A DNA stretch of 64,000 nucleotides from the NCBI GenBank assembly GCA_963922205.1, contig CAWUHX010000130.1, forward strand, positions 806,001 to 870,000, written 5' to 3'. Origin of the DNA: Romanomermis culicivorax. Its lineage: Eukaryota; Nematoda; Enoplea; Mermithida; Mermithidae. Of the stretch, positions 1 to 12,270 are shown piece by piece. Below the pieces are notes generated by a model. That model was not told the origin of the DNA. It made no database searches and was given only the letters and a program-made list of their open reading frames with translations. Positions within the stretch are counted from its first letter, which is position 1, and each line of letters opens with the position of its first letter. Position numbers and translations under genes: made by a program.

Positions 1-110
1 ACAGTAATCCTACAGTCCTATACTAACCTGGAATGTTCTCGAAGTAAGCTACAGTAACCCCTACAGTAACCTACAATCCTACAGTAACCTTGAATGTTCC
101 TGAAAATCAA
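1..110. repeat. CTACAGTAACC motif cluster
   Basis: The motif CTACAGTAA(C/T)C recurs several times in the first 110 bases, mixed with a TGGAATGTTC motif. Single copies of CTACAGTAA are found throughout the window and inside several repeat families. I see no gene here. Confidence 0.6.
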
Positions 111-429
111 AATTTCCAAAAATTTTAATAAATTTTTTTCATGAATGTGTACAGGTCATAAAAAGCTGTATTATATTCTAGCATATTTACACTAAATCAC
201 AGAAATTTCGATGACCCGAAAAATTTGCATATGCTAATTTATACAGTTTTCATTTTCCAAATGTGTCAAATTTGGGCTAGAATTATTTAAACTGATATGA
301 AAAAGTTGAATGTTCAAAAATTCTACAGTAATCTTGTTCAATTTACACTAAAATGGTGTAAAGTAACATTTTTTTACAAAATGGATTTTCAACAGTTTAC
401 ACAAGTTTAATCATTTTTTAAACTCAATT

Positions 430-3400
430 TTTTGTCGAAGAAAAAACGAAATATGCAAATTTTTGAATATTGAATCACTGTGGTCGATAAAGTGGGACTA
501 AAATCAGTGTAAACTAGGATTTTTTTGACGAAATGGAGCTTTTTACAGTTTACACAATTTTTAAGTTAAAATTTTTTTTTCTTGAATTCAATTTTTTCTA
601 AAAAACATGTTTAAACAACGAAATATGCAAATTTTAGAAATTCAGTTCACTGTGGTCGATGACGCGAGACTAAATTTGTTGTAAAGTAGAATTTTTCGAT
701 CCACTTAAATTTTCGTTTAATTTACACAATTTATAAGTTTAAATTCTTTAAAATTTTTTTTTCTCGAAAAATTGGTTTAAACACCCAAATATGCAAATTT
801 TTGAAATTAAATTCATTGTAGTCGATGAAGTGGGACTGAAATGGGTGTAAAATATAGAATTTTTCATAAAATGAATTTTCTAGTTTTTTTTACAAAAAAC
901 TGGATTTGACAACAAATATCCAAGTTTTCAAAGTTGAATTCACCGTGGTCGATGAAGTGAGACTATAAAATTTTTGTAAAGTACGATTTTTGCCCGGAAC
1001 GAATTTCACTTACACTTTACACTTTCGATTTAAAGTGATCGTTCATGATATTGTGTTTACACCTAATTTGCATATTCAATTTTTTTTCAAACATCAATAT
1101 CTCGGTCGTTAATTATCCAAATAGGATAAAAATTATATATTTAGAATCGCCTTGAAGAGCTCTATCAGAAAATATAAAAATAAAAAAAAACAGATCGAAA
1201 TTCATAATTTGAAAAAAACCTATTTTTATGGGTTAATCAAGTGTTTTTAAAATTTTGCAAATTAAGTTCATTGTGGTCGATAAAGTGAGACTTTAATTAT
1301 TGTAAAGTGCCATTTTTCAATAAAAACCGACTTTCTTTAGAATTAAAAACCACACTTTCAAAATGTCGTCATTTGTTGTAGACCTCAATTTTGCAAAAAA
1401 ACTGGTTTAAACAACGAAATATGCAAATTTTTTAAACTTGATTTTACTGTGGTCGATAAAGTGAGACTAGAAAATTATTGTAAAGTACGCTTTTCTGTTG
1501 TACTTTACAATAATTATATATTGTATTCTTATATATTCACACTTTACACCATTTCTTTAAAGTGATGTTGGAATATCCACTTTACACCTAATTTGCATAT
1601 TCAAATTTTTTTCCAATGGTTGTATCTCGGTCGTTAATTATCCAATTAAGATTAAAATTATATATTTAAAATCGCCTCAAAAAGTTCTATCAGAAAATAT
1701 TAAAATCAAAAGCAGCAGACTGAAATTCGCGAATTTTTTCCCCCCATTGAAAAACCCCATTTTTGGGCAAAAAAAAAGCAAAAAAAAGATTTTTTTTTGA
1801 ACATTAATTTTAAAAAACTGCTTCAACCACGAAAATATGCTAATTTTTTTTAAAATTTTGATTTACTCTGGTCGATGAAGCGAGACTAAACAATTTTTGT
1901 AAAGTACAATTTTTTAATGAAACGAATTTTTCTTACACTTTACACAACCTTCAAACTCACCTTTTCAAATATGTAAATTTTTTATATGGTCGATGAACTG
2001 AGACTAAAATTGTTGTAAAGTTGGATTTTTCGACGGAGTAAAATTTTCTAACACTTTACACTATTGGTTTAAAGTGATTAGTTCTGAAATCGTGTTTACA
2101 CCTAATTTGCATATTCGAATTTTTTCAAACATTAATATCTCGGCCGTTAATTATCCAATTAGGATAAAAATTATATATTTAAAATCGCCTCAAAAATTTC
2201 TATCAGAAAATACTAAAATGAAAAGCAGCAGACTAAAATTCGCAAATTTCCCTCCTTGAAAACCCCTGTTTTTATGGGTTAATTAAATTTTTCTGAATTT
2301 TTTTCTTCTAATTAAGTTAATTATGGTCGATAAACTGAGACTAAAATTATTGTAAAATAAGATTTTTCGGTGAAATCAACTTTTTTTTTTACATTTTACA
2401 TCACACTTTCAAAATGTTGTCATTTTCTGTGAAGCTTAATTATTTGCAAAAAGACCGCTTTAAACAACGAAATATGCAAAATTTCCAAATTTTTTTTTTC
2501 ATTGTGGTCGATAAAGTGGGACAAAATTGATGTAAAGTTGGATTTTTGATGAAATAAATTTCTGTACACTTTACACTATTGGTTTGAAATGATGTCCCAA
2601 AAATCTTGTTTACACCTAATTTGCATATTCAATTTTTTTTAAACATTAATTAATATCTCGGGCGTTAATTATCCAATTAGGATAAAAGTTATATAATTAG
2701 AATCACCTGCAAAAGTTCTTCAAATAAATGACAATAAAAAAGAAACAGAATGAAATTATCTATGCAAAGAACCCAATTTTTATGGCTTAATTAGGCCCAA
2801 AAAAGCAAAAAAAGATTTTTTTGGACCTTAATTTTATTAAAAAAAAACTGCTTTAAACAAAAAGATATGCAAAATTTGCTAATTTTTATTCACTGTAGTC
2901 GATGAAGTGAGACTAAAGTTGTTGTAAAGTACAATTTTCTGGAAAAACTTTTTTTCTTACACTTTACACTATTGGTTCGAAGTGATTTTCCAAATATGGT
3001 TTTTACACCTAATTTGCATATTCAAGCTTTTTTTAAAAAAAAACAGCAATATCTCGGTCATTAATTATCCAATTAAAATAAAAATTAAATATTTGGAATC
3101 GTCTCGAAAAGTTCTTTCCGAAAATAACAATTATAAAAGCAAAAAATTAAAATTTAAAAAATTTTTCCCTGTGAAAAATTCCTAATTCTTAGGTATTCCT
3201 AGAATTTTTTTAATTAGTCGATAAAGTGGGACTAAATATGGTGTAAATTGTCATTTTTTGATGAAATCAACTTTCTTTAGATGTTACACCACATTTGCAA
3301 AATGTCTTTTTTTTCTCTGTGAAGCTTAATTTCGCCAAAAAAAACGGTTTAAACAACGAAATATGCAAATTTTTCAAATTTAATTTATTGTGGTCGATAA

Positions 3401-4190
3401 AGTGAGACTAGAAAATTATTGTAAAGTGTACTTTAAAATAATTTTATATTTTATTCTTATATTCTTACGCTTTACACCATTGGTTTAAAGTGATTGCTCA
3501 TGATTCTGTGTTTACACCTAATTTGCATATTCAAGCTTTTTTTTAAAAATAGCAATATCTCGGTCATTAATTATCCAATTAAAATAAAAATTATATATTT
3601 GGAATCGTCTCGAAAAGTTCTTTCCGGAAATATAAAAATAATAAGCAACAGGTAAAAATTCAGAATTTGCAAAAAAAAAACTTATTTTTATGGGTTAATC
3701 AAGTGTTTTTAAAATTTTGCAAATTAAGTTCATTGTGGTCGATAAAGTGAGACTTAAATTTTTGTAAAGTGCAATTTTTTTTCTATAAAAACCAATTTTC
3801 TTTAGAATTTAAACCACACTTTCAAAATGTCGTCGTTTTTTGTGAAGCTTAGTTTCGCCAAAAAAAAAACGGTTTAAACAACGAAATATGCAAATTTTTC
3901 AAATTTATTTCATTGTGGTCGATAAAGTGGGACAAAGTTGATGTAAAATAGGATTTTCGATCAAATGAATCTCTTTTACACTTTACATTATTGGTTTAAA
4001 GTGATTGCTTATGATTTTTTGTGTTTACACCTAATTTGCATATTCAAGTTTTTTTTTAAAACAGCAATATCTCGGTCATTAATTATCCAATTAAAATAAA
4101 AATTATATATTTGGAATCGTCTCGAAAAGTTCTTTCTGAAAATAACAATAAAAAAAGAAAAAACAAAAAATTGAGAATTTTCATCAAGAA
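430..4190. repeat. AT-rich satellite, unit about 510 bp
   Basis: Two landmarks recur in the same order. 'TTTACACCTAATTTGCATATTC' type sequence appears near 1051, 1582, 2096, 2609, 3003, 3509 and 4022. 'ATATCTCGGTCGTTAATTATCC' type sequence follows each time, near 1097, 1623, 2135, 2655, 3051, 3555 and 4067. Spacing is mostly 500-525 bp, with one shorter unit of about 395. A second motif, GTGGTCGATAAAGTGAGACT, occurs one or two times per unit and continues in more degenerate form back to about 480. Short open frames near 2074 and 2982 are simply this unit read in one frame. No coding content is supported. Confidence 0.85.
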
Positions 4191-4199
4191 AATGTGTTT

Positions 4200-4680
4200 T
4201 TATAGCTAAATTAAACTTGAGAAAATAATGACCTTGTTTTTACTTTTTTCGTCTCCCTACCCACACACAAACTACAGTATAATTATTTTAACTACTATGC
4301 GTGTTATTGCAAGCTCTTTGAAAAAGCTATAAAATAAGAGCCTAGAAGAAGCAAGATCCATCCACCAATGTCGATTTTTCGACAAATTATCTCCTCAAAA
4401 TTAGCTTGAACAATAGAGTCAGTTGCTAGCTGGCCGAAAATTCTTTCATCTTTTTGGACAACCGAAATTTTTTTCCCACTCTATAGAAGCTGGAGATGGA
4501 CTTCCTGGCCTTGCTATTTTAGCCCAAAAATATAGAAAACTAGCAACTGTTCTAGGAAAATTAGCTAAATTTTGATTAATTAGCAGCAACATTTGTCGAG
4601 CAGACGTTGAGGATCCGAAGCTCTGGGCAAAAATTGTGTGTGTGTGCGCGCGAAAATAGATGGCAAATAGAAATATGAAA
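4200..4680. other. Non-repetitive stretch, no gene recognised
   Basis: Sequence of more balanced composition between the 510-bp satellite and the next repeat block. It includes a short TG run near 4637. I see no long open frame with splice sites and no similarity to other parts of the window. Confidence 0.4.
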
Positions 4681-4684
4681 CTTG

Positions 4685-7260
4685 GTGTATGGAGATGTTA
4701 GTTTAGAGTCAAAATAAGAGGAAAAAAGAGGAAATTTGGGCTCGTAAAATTAAGTTATTAGGAGTTTTTTTTTGCGAAATGGGAAGATGCTCAGGAAAGG
4801 AAAAGGAATGCTACAGTAAGACATAGTGTAGTTGGATGTCAGGTTACTGTAGAAAAAAGTGAAATTTTGTATTTTTAAAAAAATCTAATTTTGAACTTGC
4901 GTACTACTCGAAATTCAAACCTCGAAAATAACAAAAAAAGCTCAAAATTTGGAATTCCAAGCTCAAATTTAAAAATTCAGACGTCAAAATTCAAAATTTA
5001 GAAGTCGAAATTCAACACTCGAAGATAAAAATTCGAAATTCAAGCCCCAAAGTTTGACACAAAAAGCTCAAAATTAGACAAAGAAGCTCAAAATTCGACA
5101 CAAAAAGCTCAAAATTCCAAATTCAAAACTCAAATTTCAACAAGAAAGCCTACAAACTCGGAATTTAGAGTTCAGAATTCGAAATTTAAACCTCAAAATT
5201 CAACACCCAAAATTAAAAATTTGAATATTTAAAGCTCAAAATTAGAAATCCAAAGCTGAAATTTCAACACTCAACGTTCGAAGTCCGAAATTCAAAACTG
5301 AAAATTGCAAAATTACAGCTAAAAATTCGAAATTAATAGCCTAGAAACAAGCTGAAAAAGCTCAAAATACGAAATTCAAAAGTTTAGGCTTAAAATTTGA
5401 AATGGAAAATTAAAAATTCAACACTGAACCCTCAAAATTTGATACAAAAAGCTCAAATTCGAAAAACCAAAGGTTAAATTTCAAATTCGTGGCTCAAAAT
5501 TCAATACTAAAGACTCAAAAATCGAATTTTAAGCTTCAAAACTCAACACAAAAGGCTCAGAATTCGAAATTAAGAGATCAAAATTCGAAATTAAAAACTC
5601 TAAATTCCAATTTTAAAGGTTCAAAATTCAACAACTAAGTTCAAAATTTCAAAATTTCATTTTTTAAGAAAGAAATTAATGGAGATGTTAGTTTAGAGTC
5701 AAAATAAGAGGAAAAAAGAGGAAATTTGGGCTCGTAAAATTAAGTTATTAGGAGTTTTTTTGCGAAATGGGAAGATGCTCAGGAAAGGAAAAGGAATGCT
5801 ACAGTAAGACATAGTGTAGTTGGATGTCAGGTTACTGTAGAAAAAGGTGAAATTTTGTATTTTTAAAAAAATTAAAATTTTTAAATGGTGTACTGTATGC
5901 GAAGTTCAAAGCTCAAAATTCAAAATTCTGAAGTCAAAATTCCAAATTCGAAACTCAAAAGTTCCAAATTTCAAATTCAAAAATTCGAAATCTAAAGCTG
6001 AGATATCCACACAATAAGGTTAAAATTCGAAATTCTAAGCTCAAATTTCAACAGTCAAACTTCAGAATTTAAAATTCAAGGCTCAAAATTTAACACCCAA
6101 CGTTTGAAAGTCGAAATTTAGAAATCGAAATTCAACACAAAAAGCTCAAAATTCCAAATTCAATGCTCAAAATTCGACATAAAAGACTAAAAATTCGGAA
6201 TTCAGAGCTCAAAATTCCAAATTCAGGGCTCAAAGTTCGATTCAAAATTCAACAAAAAAAGCTCAAAATTTAAAATTTCAGGCTCAAAATTCGAATATCA
6301 AAACTCAAAATTCGGAAGGCTCAAAATTTGAAATTTCAACTTTCAAGGGAGAAAATTATAAAAATGTTAGTTTAGAGTCAAAATAAGAGGAAAAAGGAGG
6401 AAATTCGGGCTCGTAAAATTAAGTTATTAGGAGTTTTTTTTGCGAAATGGGAAGATGCTCAGGAAAGGAAAAGGAATGCTACAGTAAGACATAGTGTAGT
6501 TGGATGTCAGGTTACTGTAGAAAAAAGTGAAATCGTGTATTTTTTTAAAAAATTAAAATTTTTAAATGGTGTACTGTATGCCAAATTCAAAGCTTGAAAT
6601 TCAAAATTCTGACGTCAAAATTCCAAATTCGAAACTCCAAAATTCCAAATTCGAAATTCAAAAACTCGACATCTAAAGCTGAAAGTTCCACACATTAAGC
6701 TTAAAATTCGAAATTCTAAGCTCGAATTTCAACAGTCAAACTTTAAAATTTGAAATTTGAAGCTCAAAATTTAACACCCAGCGTTTGAAAGTCGAAATTG
6801 AGAAATCGAAATTCAACACAAAAAGCCCAAATTTCGACATAAAAGACTAAAAATTCGGAATTCAAAGCTCAAAATTCCAAATTCAGGGCTCAAAGTTCGA
6901 TTCAAAATTCAACAAAAAAAGCTCAAAATTCGAAATTTCAAGCTCAAAATTCGAAATTTCAAGCTCAAAATTCGAAATTTAAAACTCTGAATTCCAATTT
7001 TGAAGTTCAAAATTCAACAACTAAGTTCGAAATTTCAAAATTTCAATTTTCGAGAAAGAAATTAATGGAGATGTTAGTTTTGAGTGAAAATAAGAGGAAA
7101 AAAGAGGAAATTTGGGCTCGTAAAATTAAGTTATTAGGAGGTTTTTTTGCAAAATGGGAAGATGCTCAGGAAAGGAAAAGGAATGCTACAGTAAGACATA
7201 GTGTAGTTGGATGTCAGGTTACTGTAGAAAAAAGTGAAATTTTGTATTTAAAAAAAAAAT
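4685..7260. repeat. Four copies of a ~190-bp module in 0.7-1 kb repeats
   Basis: Nearly identical modules begin at about 4692, 5681, 6362 and 7064. Each starts ATGTTAGTTT(A/T)GAGT(C/G)AAAATA, contains GAAGATGCTCAGGAAAGG and CTACAGTAAGACATAGTG, and ends near GAAATTTTGTATTT. The space between modules is AAATTCGAAATTCAAAGCTC-like low-complexity sequence, so the units are about 990, 680 and 700 bp. The 88-codon frame at 7065-7331 is one module read through, not a gene. Confidence 0.85.
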
Positions 7261-8040
7261 TTAATTTTGATCTTGTGCACTATTCGGAATTTAAAGCTCA
7301 AAATTCAACACAAAAAGATCAAAATTCGTAATTCAGAAATGAAAATTCAAAATAAAAATCTCGAAATTCGAAAATCAAAAGCACAAATTTAAAATACTAA
7401 ACGTTCAAAATTAGAAATTTAAGCTTAAAAATTCAACACAAAAAGCTCAAAATTCAAAATTTAAAGATCAAAATCTCAAATTCAAAACTCAAATTTCAAT
7501 ACTAGAAACTCAAAATTCGAAATTCAAGCCTCAAAACTCAACACAAAAAGTTCAGAATACGAAATTTCAAAGCTCAAAATTCAAAATTCTAAGCTCAAAA
7601 TTCAACATAAAAAAACTTCACAGTTCGAATTTCAAAGCCCAAAATTCAAAATTAAAATGCGCAAATTTCAAATCCGTAGCTCAAAATTTCACAGAAAAAG
7701 GTGAAAATTCGAAATTTTAAAGCCAAAATTCAATACTAAAGGCTCGAAATTCCTAATTTAAGCTCGAAATTTCGACACAAAAAGTTCGAAATTCGGAATT
7801 TTAAAGCTCAATATTCCAATTTCCAAAGCTCAAAATTTAACAACCAAAGATCATCATTTCAAGTTCATGGCTCCCAATTCAAAATGAAAAGCTCAAAATA
7901 CAACAAAATGAGCTGAAAATTCGGAATTCAAAGCTTAAAATTCAAAAATCAAAGCTCGAATTTTCAAATTCAGAGATCAAAATTCAACAAAAAAAAAAAA
8001 AAACTTTAGAATTCTAAATCAAAAGCTTAAAATTGAGCAA
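4870..8040. repeat. CTCAAAATTCGAAATTCAA low-complexity spacer
   Basis: Degenerate short-period repeats of AAATTC, GCTCAAAATTC and AACACAAAAAGCTC fill the space between and after the four modules. There is no open frame of note. Confidence 0.75.
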
Positions 8041-8044
8041 AAAA

Positions 8045-9310
8045 TGTATCTTTTTACTGTATTTTTTTATTACAGTAAGCCTAAATTTCACAAAATTGTT
8101 TTTTTAGGATTATTTTGATACAAAAACTATAAACTGTAAGATTAAAAAAAATATGTGATGCTATTTTTTGTCGTTTGATGCTCAGGTACTGTTTTTTCCG
8201 CCATTACAGTAAACCTCATTTTCAACAAATTGGTATTTTGAGGATTATTTTGATGATATTTTTTCTACTGTAACATTTGAAGAAATTTTTGATGCTCAGC
8301 TACTGTATTTTTTTTATTACAGTAAGTTTCAATTTCACAAAATTGTATTTTTAGGATTATTTTGATACAAAAACTATAAACTGTATAAAAAAAATATGTG
8401 ATGCTCAGGTACTGTTTTTTCTCGCCATTACAGTAAACCTCATTTTCAACAAATTGGTATTTTGAGGATTATTTTGATAATCCAAAAAACTATCTACTGT
8501 AACATTTAAAGAAATTTTTGATGCTCAGATACTGTATTTTTTTTATTACAGTAAGCCTCAATTTCACAAAATTGTATTTTTAGGATTATTTTGATACAAA
8601 AACTATAAACTGTATAAAAAAAATATGTGATGCTCAGGTACTGTTTTTTCTCGCCATTACAGTAAACCTCATTTTCAACAAATTGGTATTTTGAGGATTA
8701 TTTTGATAATCCAAAAAACTATCTACTGTAACATTTAAAGAAATTTTTGATGCTCAGATACTGTATTTTTTTTATTACAGTAAGCCTCAATTTCACAAAA
8801 TTGTATTTTTAGGATTATTTTGATACAAAAACTATAAACTGTATAAAAAAATATGTGATGCTCAGGTACTGTTTTTTCTCGCCATTACAGTAAACCTCAT
8901 TTTCAACAAATTGGTATTTTGAGGATTATTTTGATAATCCAAAAAACTATCTACTGTAACATTTAAAGAAATTTTTGATGCTCAGCTACTGTATTTTTTT
9001 TTATTACAGTAAGCCTCAATTTCACAAAATTGTATTTTTAGGATTATTTTCACGATGCAAAAAACTACATACTGTAACATCAAAAAAAGTTTTGATGCTC
9101 GGATTTTTGCATTTTCTGTCCTTTGATGTTCAGGTACATTTTTTTTGCCAATACAGTAAGCCTTACTTTTACAAAATTTTTTTTTTAGATTTTGTAATTT
9201 TGCCCCAAAAAAGCTATATAGTGTAACATTTATAAAAATATTTGATGCTCAGGTACTGTTTTTTTGGCCATTACAGTAAGCCTCACTTTTACAAAAATGT
9301 GTTTTTTTCT
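8045..9310. repeat. Minisatellite of ~120-bp half-units in ~235-bp units
   Basis: GATGCTCAG followed by TACTGTTTTTT or TACTGTATTTT, then ATTACAGTAA(A/G)CCTCA and GAGGATTATTTTGAT, recurs near 8180, 8292, 8399, 8520, 8630, 8749, 8860, 8979, 9094 and 9243. Two alternating half-unit types give a higher-order period of about 235 bp. Copies between 8400 and 8980 are almost identical, which suggests recent amplification. The frame at 8975-9226 is a shadow of the repeat. Confidence 0.85.
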
Positions 9311-9830
9311 GGATTTTTTTCTTAATCTGATGGATATTAATGCCTCATATCATCAAAACTAATTAAACATTTAGCTAATAATAATTGACATCCCCAATTA
9401 ATCTTGCCTCATCATTCTTAATTAAAAAGCCACGTGAACATTCTAATTGCCAATCATATATTAAAAATCGAGCCCTCATTTGCATATTATTATTATGGTA
9501 GATATTTCTAGCAATTAGAAACACTTTTCTTACTGTAGCTTGACATCATCAATAAGCATTCTAATTGTCTAATTAATTATTCATGAACCGTTATTATCCG
9601 TTTATACAGGATAAGCTTACTGTATAGCTAATTAAGCTCAAAAGTGTGGGAAGATTTTGATATGACGATTTTAGGAAATTAATACGCATGATCTATGTAA
9701 ATAATAGGCTACAGTAAGACGCGTTTGTAATTACTGATGAAACGTAAAAATGACGGATTCAGAAAAAAGCCTAATTTTGAGCTATTTAGAGGGGAAGCCT
9801 TTTTTCGGCTACAGTAAACCTGAAATTTTC
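9310..9830. promoter_or_regulatory. AT-rich single-copy island with clustered TAATTA-type sites
   Basis: This is the only non-repetitive stretch upstream of the homeobox exons other than 4.2-4.7 kb. It contains many ATTA/TAAT cores, for example CTAATTGCC near 9441, GCAATTAG near 9513, TCTAATTGTCTAATTAATTA near 9560 and GCTAATTAAGC near 9630, plus an ATTTGCAT octamer near 9479. Homeodomain proteins bind TAATTA-like cores and POU proteins bind ATTTGCAT-like sites. That it is an enhancer of the homeobox gene is only inference; the high A+T content makes such sites common by chance. Confidence 0.25.
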
Positions 9831-10180
9831 GACTATTCGTAAAAAAAATTTTCGAACTTGATTATCGCATTAATTCTTAGAACAAATAAAAAAACAAAAT
9901 CAAGAAAAAAGAAAAATGATAAATGAAAACTAGAAAAAAAACCGAAAGAACGAAAAAATAACACAGACAAAAGAAAAAAGAAGGAAGAATAAATAATGAA
10001 ATAAAAATTTAGAAGAAAACGAAAACAAAAAAAAATAATGCACACAAACGAAAAAAGAAGGAGGGAAAGTATTAGGAGAAAAAACGCAAAAAACGAAAAA
10101 AAGAAAGAAAAAAAGAAAAATAAAAGGAAAAAAAAGAAAAAGTCGAAAAATAGAAGTCAAAAGAAAACAGGAAAAAATTC
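9830..10180. repeat. Purine-rich low-complexity tract
   Basis: Mostly A with G and few pyrimidines (GAAAAAAGAAAAA-like). The frames read from it on both strands are compositional and do not look like proteins. Confidence 0.7.
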
Positions 10181-11335
10181 AAAATTCAGGATTCAAAAAA
10201 CCAGAATTCAAACCATGAAATTCAAAATTTGGGATTCAATATTAGATTTTCAAAATTCAAAATTCATAAAATTTTCAGAGTTCAAAATTTTTAAAATTCA
10301 AAATTCCAAAAGTCCAAGGTCAGAATTAGAAATTTCACTATTTAAAAGTCACAACTCGAAACTTAAAATTCAAAATTCAGAATTCAGAATTCAAAATTTA
10401 GAATTCAAAATTTAGAATTCAAAATTTAGAATTCAATATTAAAAATTCAAAATTCAAAATTTTCAGAATTCAAATTTTCAGAATTCAAAATTACAAAATT
10501 AGAGAGTCGGAATGAAAAATTTCAGCATTTAAAACTCAGAACTCAAAATTCAGAATTCAAAATTCAGAATTCAAAATTCAGAATTCAAAATTCGGAATTC
10601 AAAATTGAGAATTCAATATTAAAAATTCAAAATTCAAAATTTTCAGAATTCAAATTTTCAGAATTAAAATTCCAAAAGTAGAGAGTCGGAATGAAAAATT
10701 TCAGCATTTAAAACTCAGAACTCAAAATTCAGAATTCAAAATTCAGAATTCAAAATTCAAAATTCAGAATTCAAAAAACCAGAAATCAAAAGAACAGAAT
10801 TCAAACCATGAAATTCAAAATTTGGGATTCAATATTAGATTTTCAAAATTCAAAATTCATAAAATTTTCAGAGTTCAAAATTTTTAGAATTCAAAATTCC
10901 AAAAGTCCAAGGTCAGAATTAGAAATTTTACTATTTAAAACTCACAACTCGAAACTTAAAATTCAAAATTCAGAATTCAGAATTCAAAATTTAGAATTCA
11001 ATATTAAGAATTCAAAATTAAGAATGCGAAATTCAAAATTCATACATCATCGGAATTCAAAATTTTTAGAATTCAAAATTCCAAAATTAGAAGATCACAA
11101 TTAGAAATTCCAGCATTCAAAACTGAGAACTCAAAATTCAAGATTCAAATTTCAATCTAAAATCAAAATTCAAAATTTCAAATTTCAGAATTCAAAAGTT
11201 TAGAATTCAAAAATTTTAAAACTCAGAACTCCAAAGTTTAGAATTTTGGAATCAAAGTTCATGAATCCAGAATTCAAACTTATGAATTCAAATTTAAGAG
11301 AATTCAAAACTCCAAAGTTCAAAATCAGTAAATTA
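10180..11335. repeat. AATTCAAAATTCAGAATTC array with a 594-bp direct duplication
   Basis: The sequence is built from AATTCAAA and AATTCAGA words. A longer motif starting ACCATGAAATTCAAAATTTG occurs at about 10212 and again at about 10806, followed in both by GTCCAAGGTCAGAATTAG. So the 594-bp segment is itself duplicated. The two open frames of 125 and 98 codons start at this duplicated ATG and are repeat shadows. Confidence 0.8.
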
Positions 11336-11494
11336 TTATGTTGTATCGGTAATTTCAAAAAATTTAAGAATTAATTCAACAATTAAGAATTTGAAACCCA
11401 TAATTAAAAGTTCACATATGCTAAATTTAAAATTAAAAATATTCTTAAGAATTGGAAATTAAGAATGCAGGAATTCAAAAAGCAAAATTCAAAT

Positions 11495-11935
11495 TATTAA
11501 TTTTAAACTTTAAATTTTAAATTTTAAATTTGAAATTTGAAATTTGAAATTTGAAATTTGAAATTTGGAATTTGAAATTTGAAATTTGAAATTTGAAATT
11601 TGAAATTTGAAATTTGAAATTTGAAATTTGAAATTTGAAATTTGAAATTTAAAATTTAAAATTTGAAATTTAAAATTTGAAATTTGAAATTTGAGGTTTT
11701 AAAATTAAAATTTGAAATTTTTAGTTTTAAAATTAAAATTTGAAATTTTTAGTTTTAAAATAAAAATTTGAAATTTTTAGTTTTAAAATAAAAATTTGAA
11801 ATTTTTAGTTTTAGAATCAAAATTTGAAATTTTCAGTTTTAAAATTAAAATTTGAAATTTGAAATTTAAAATTTGAAATTTAAAATTTTTAGTTTTAAAA
11901 TTAAAATTTGAAATTTTTAATTTTGAATTTCAAAT
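11495..11935. repeat. 7-bp array (GAAATTT)n followed by 30-bp array
   Basis: From about 11515 to 11690 the heptamer GAAATTT is repeated about 25 times with few changes. From 11695 to 11930 it passes into a ~30-bp unit containing AAATTTGAAATTTTTAGTTT. Confidence 0.9.
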
Positions 11936-12270
11936 TCATGGCAAATTTTTTCCATGTATATAATATAAAAAATTGACAGTTATATTTCTATAACATGCAC
12001 TTATAAAAAGTTTATTTTTCACTCAAGGACCATATGGCTGGCGTAGAGGTATACTGTAGTTTTGTGATTTATGACCATATTTTATTGGTAGAAAAATATT
12101 CATTTGTTGAAAATGGAAATTTTTGAGCACAGCAGGTGGTCTGTGTACTAAAATTATTTTAAATATAAATATAAATATAAATTATAAATATAAATATTTA
12201 TAAATAAAAATTATTAAAAATTATATATATTATATAAAAATTATTTATAAAAAGTTCTTTTGCATATTAA
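11935..12270. other. AT-rich spacer, no gene
   Basis: AT-rich sequence with a short (ATAAATATA) tract at about 12158-12250. I see no coding or RNA feature. Confidence 0.4.

Noticed and set aside
7065..7331. 88-codon frame starting MEMLVLSENKRK
   Set aside because: Sits exactly on the fourth copy of a tandem module; the other three copies are broken by frameshifts and stops.
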